7,468 nucleotides of DNA from Deltaproteobacteria bacterium (GTDB lineage: Bacteria > UBA10199 > 2-02-FULL-44-16): the NCBI GenBank assembly GCA_016203825.1, contig JACQMA010000209.1, positions 1-7,468 of the forward strand, written 5' to 3'. Shown piece by piece: positions 5,790 to 7,468 of this stretch. The notes below the pieces were generated by a model. The model was given only the letters and a program-made list of their open reading frames with translations, ran no database searches and was not told the DNA's origin. A program made the position numbers and the translations under genes. Each line of letters starts with the position of its first letter. The stretch's first letter is position 1.

Positions 5790-6737
5790 ATGCGACGGGC
5801 AGCCATCGCTTTGGTCATGTTGTGCATACTCGCGGGATGTGCGGGAACGACGACCATGACCGCTCGCCGGTGGGTCCCCGCCAAATATGACATCATCGAT
5901 CTCCACACCCTCGCCCTCGATCCCTTCACCGGCTACGAAAGTGAAGACGAGGCTGCCGCCAACTTGCTGACCAGCGCCGTCGTTCGACGACTGCACCGCG
6001 ATCATTTTTTTCAGGTTGCCCCCATCACGCGTGAGTCTCACACCTCTCCCGACATTTCCTGGAAGGCGGTCTGGAAGGAGCACGGGGCTCAGGTCGGGGC
6101 CGATGCGGTTCTTGGCGGTGACATCGATCTCGCGGACATCCGTTCCACCGCTGACCCCACGCGGGTGAGAGGTGCACTGGTCGTCATGCTGCGCCTCTTT
6201 GATATTCGTTCTGAAAAACTTCGCGGAGGTGGACGACTCATCGTCCAAAAGACCTTTGAACATGATGGACCCGTCACCAGCGACGACCGGCGCGAGATGC
6301 TGGCCGAACTCGCCGTTGACATGTCCGATCGAATCGCACGACAGATTACGCCGTCCATCACTGAACAGCGGCTTAAACTCATGCGGGATTCTCTTGGCAA
6401 AGAAGGAATGATGTTCGCCAAACGCGACCAATGGGCACTCGCGATCAATGCCTGGTTTCAGACGATCACCGATCATCCGTCGGATAGTGCAGCCTTTTAT
6501 AATATTGGCGCGGCCTACGAATTCTTGGAGCTCTACGACACGGCCATCCTTTACTACGAGCGTGCCCAGAGCATCAGGCCGACGAAACTCACGGCCGATG
6601 CCATCGAGCGCATCCCCCGTCTTATCGAAGAAAAACAAAAACAGCAGGATCGATTAGAGGTGCACCAACTGCAGTCCCCATCGAAGAAACAGCACGACCA
6701 CAAAACTAACACCCAGCACTTCACGAACACGAAGTGA
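5790..6737 (+). CDS. Putative lipoprotein with CsgG/TolB-N-like domain and TPR repeats
   Basis: I do not recognise the exact family. The 315-residue product starts MRRAAIALVMLCILAGC, a short signal peptide with lipobox LAGC and Cys17 as the lipidation site, so it is likely anchored in the outer or inner membrane. Residues about 27-200 have the pattern of CsgG/TolB-N-like domains: DLHTLALDPFTGYES, a helix LLTSAVVRRLHRD, FFQVAPITRE, then GADAVLGGDIDLADI. Residues about 205-275 look like two tetratricopeptide repeats (FAKRDQWALAINAWFQTITDHPSD and AAFYNIGAAYEFLELYDTAILYYERAQSIRP). A Gln/Lys-rich tail follows. The ATG has no Shine-Dalgarno; I chose it because the lipobox fits it, although the frame stays open upstream to 5457 opposite the SCP2 gene. 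The last 28 codons overlap the convergent DUF2752 gene. A role in envelope assembly or as an accessory factor is possible but unproven. Confidence 0.75.
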   Translation: MRRAAIALVMLCILAGCAGTTTMTARRWVPAKYDIIDLHTLALDPFTGYESEDEAAANLLTSAVVRRLHRDHFFQVAPITRESHTSPDISWKAVWKEHGAQVGADAVLGGDIDLADIRSTADPTRVRGALVVMLRLFDIRSEKLRGGGRLIVQKTFEHDGPVTSDDRREMLAELAVDMSDRIARQITPSITEQRLKLMRDSLGKEGMMFAKRDQWALAINAWFQTITDHPSDSAAFYNIGAAYEFLELYDTAILYYERAQSIRPTKLTADAIERIPRLIEEKQKQQDRLEVHQLQSPSKKQHDHKTNTQHFTNTK

Positions 6738-6914
6738 AACGTGGGCATGAAGTCGAAGGCAACACAGCACGACCCAAACTGCGACTATAATCCCTAACGG
6801 ATGCGTTGCGACACTTTGCCGAACATGACCCTGAAGAAGCTCAATGATGGACGTCGTCAGTCCACATCCCGGACAGGGGATGTGAAGAAAATGCGAGACA
6901 AGACACCAGTTCAT
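6654..6914 (-). CDS. DUF2752 family small membrane protein
   Basis: The 86-residue product carries the DUF2752 signature CPGCGLT (14-20) near its start, followed by a helix and THPLG (37-41), then hydrophobic segments at about 42-54 and 67-80. Two Cys in CPGC could form a redox or metal site, but the family's function is unknown. It starts 3 bp after the upstream DUF4870-like gene. That gene's TAA is in frame two codons before this ATG, so no longer version is possible; the stretch before the CPGC motif is shorter than I expect for the family. No clear Shine-Dalgarno is present, so it is probably translated by coupling. Its 3' end overlaps the plus-strand lipoprotein gene by 84 bp. Confidence 0.75.
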   Translation of the reverse strand: MNWCLVSHFLHIPCPGCGLTTSIIELLQGHVRQSVATHPLGIIVAVWVVLCCLRLHAHVSLRVREVLGVSFVVVLFLRWGLQLVHL

Positions 6915-6917
6915 CTT

Positions 6918-7298
6918 TTATTCGAGGCCGGCCTTCTTCGTAGCAAAATCACCGATGACCCGGATCCGCCAGCGCTCTCCCTGATAGGCCTTCACGAGGC
7001 AGACAATCCAGAGGATAAACGCTGCGAGTCCCACAAGCGGAACGAAGAAACCAACGATGACGCCCAGGACGCTGGCAATGGCCCCCAAAACGGCAGCCAC
7101 GATTTGCAGTGCAATCACGGCCGCGAGATACGCTACGCCAAAAGCTGTCCCCTGCCAGGCGTGAAAACGCACGTCCTGATTTTCTTTTTCAATGATGAGA
7201 AAGATGATGCTCGTGATCGGCAAGCAGATGTAACACAAAAGACTTGCGATGTTCGGCGCCAACCCTGATGACCCACTCCCCGTCTGTCCCCCACCCAT
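6918..7298 (-). CDS. DUF4870/Tic20-like integral membrane protein
   Basis: The 126-residue protein has a Gly/Ser-rich N-terminus and three predicted membrane segments at about 17-36, 52-77 and 79-103. It shows the family hallmarks: RFHAWQG (44-50) in the loop after the first segment, and the C-terminal AYQGERWRIRVIGDFA block (104-119), which corresponds to the usual GExxxIPxIGxxA pattern. Members of this family (annotated as DUF4870, or as Tic20-like after the chloroplast import component) have no established bacterial function. GGGAGG lies 4 nt before the ATG (7303-7308). It forms a two-gene unit with the DUF2752 gene. The family call is good; the role is unknown. Confidence 0.82.
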   Translation of the reverse strand: MGGGQTGSGSSGLAPNIASLLCYICLPITSIIFLIIEKENQDVRFHAWQGTAFGVAYLAAVIALQIVAAVLGAIASVLGVIVGFFVPLVGLAAFILWIVCLVKAYQGERWRIRVIGDFATKKAGLE

Positions 7299-7316
7299 AA
7301 CGCCTCCCTTTTTTTG

Positions 7317-7343
7317 GTTATATGAAATTTCTCACCTTCTCAA
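7317..7343 (-). promoter_or_regulatory. Weak promoter candidate for the DUF4870-DUF2752 pair
   Basis: On the minus strand TATAAC (7317-7322) resembles a -10 box and TTGAGA (7338-7343) a -35 box, but the 15-nt spacer is short. The site is about 20 bases ahead of the start codon, so the transcript would begin almost at the ribosome binding site. It lies in the AT-rich stretch where a promoter is expected. Confidence 0.25.
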
Positions 7344-7399
7344 AAACTGGAACAACCTCTTTTTGAATGAAGTTTTCGTCAAATGCAACCATTTCATAT
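7320..7399. repeat. 9-bp inverted repeat with a 62-bp interior
   Basis: ATATGAAAT (7320-7328) is the exact reverse complement of ATTTCATAT (7391-7399). The interior contains a 24-codon minus-strand open frame from an ATG near 7392 without a Shine-Dalgarno, which I do not call as a gene. The repeat could be an operator pair or a chance match in AT-rich DNA. The rest of 7299-7468 shows only short GAAATTTT direct repeats (7428-7435 and 7437-7444). Confidence 0.3.
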
Positions 7400-7468
7400 C
7401 ATACCGAAATCTCTACTCTTCACCACCGAAATTTTTGAAATTTTCATCATTAGTCGTCCATCATTGTA

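Noticed and set aside
5774..5790. TTGGCAC as a sigma54 -24 element before the lipoprotein gene
   Set aside because: The -12 GC is missing at the required spacing and the site runs into the start codon.
5727..6638. 303-codon minus-strand open frame opposite the lipoprotein gene
   Set aside because: The plus strand has a signal peptide, lipobox and TPR pattern; this frame has none of these and no family resemblance.

Overview
The window reads as a chromosomal housekeeping segment from a Gram-negative (diderm) bacterium. The main grounds are a pyruvate dehydrogenase E1 of the long homodimeric AceE type, and a putative lipoprotein with a lipobox and tetratricopeptide-like repeats. G+C content is moderate, a little above half in the coding parts by eye, and stop codons follow the standard code. 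A deltaproteobacteria-like or related uncultivated lineage would fit, but nothing here fixes the taxonomy. I see no transposase, integrase, tRNA, rRNA or CRISPR array.

Layout. Positions 1-338 hold no confident gene; the left end has several short inverted repeats around a 19-codon open frame with a good ribosome binding site. From 5653 down to 339 on the minus strand lies a tight four-gene operon: an SCP2-domain sterol/lipid carrier protein, glutamine-dependent NAD+ synthetase (nadE), pyruvate dehydrogenase E1 (aceE) and the 16S rRNA 2'-O-methyltransferase rsmI. Junctions are 0 bp, 3 bp and a 4-bp overlap. A plausible sigma70-type promoter and a strong Shine-Dalgarno sequence precede the first gene. 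Positions 5654-5789 form a divergent intergenic region with a REP-like repeat. On the plus strand, 5790-6737 encodes a lipoprotein with a CsgG/TolB-N-like front half and a TPR back half. It converges with, and overlaps by 84 bp, a minus-strand pair of small membrane proteins: a DUF4870/Tic20-like protein followed by a DUF2752 protein. The right end (7299-7468) is AT-rich and contains a long-range inverted repeat and a weak promoter candidate.

How the genes fit together. NadE makes NAD+, and the pyruvate dehydrogenase complex consumes NAD+ at its E3 step, so co-expression of nadE and aceE is metabolically sensible. RsmI is a translation-maintenance gene carried at the operon end. The SCP2 protein's link to the others is unknown. 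The E2 and E3 genes of the complex are not in the window.

No clearly new system is visible. The points most worth a second look are these: an AceE that starts about 47 residues later than E. coli AceE and so lacks the N-terminal region used there to bind E2; three consecutive genes (scp2, nadE, aceE) lying in one reading frame separated only by TAA codons; the 84-bp coding overlap between convergent genes; and the structured small open frame at the left edge.
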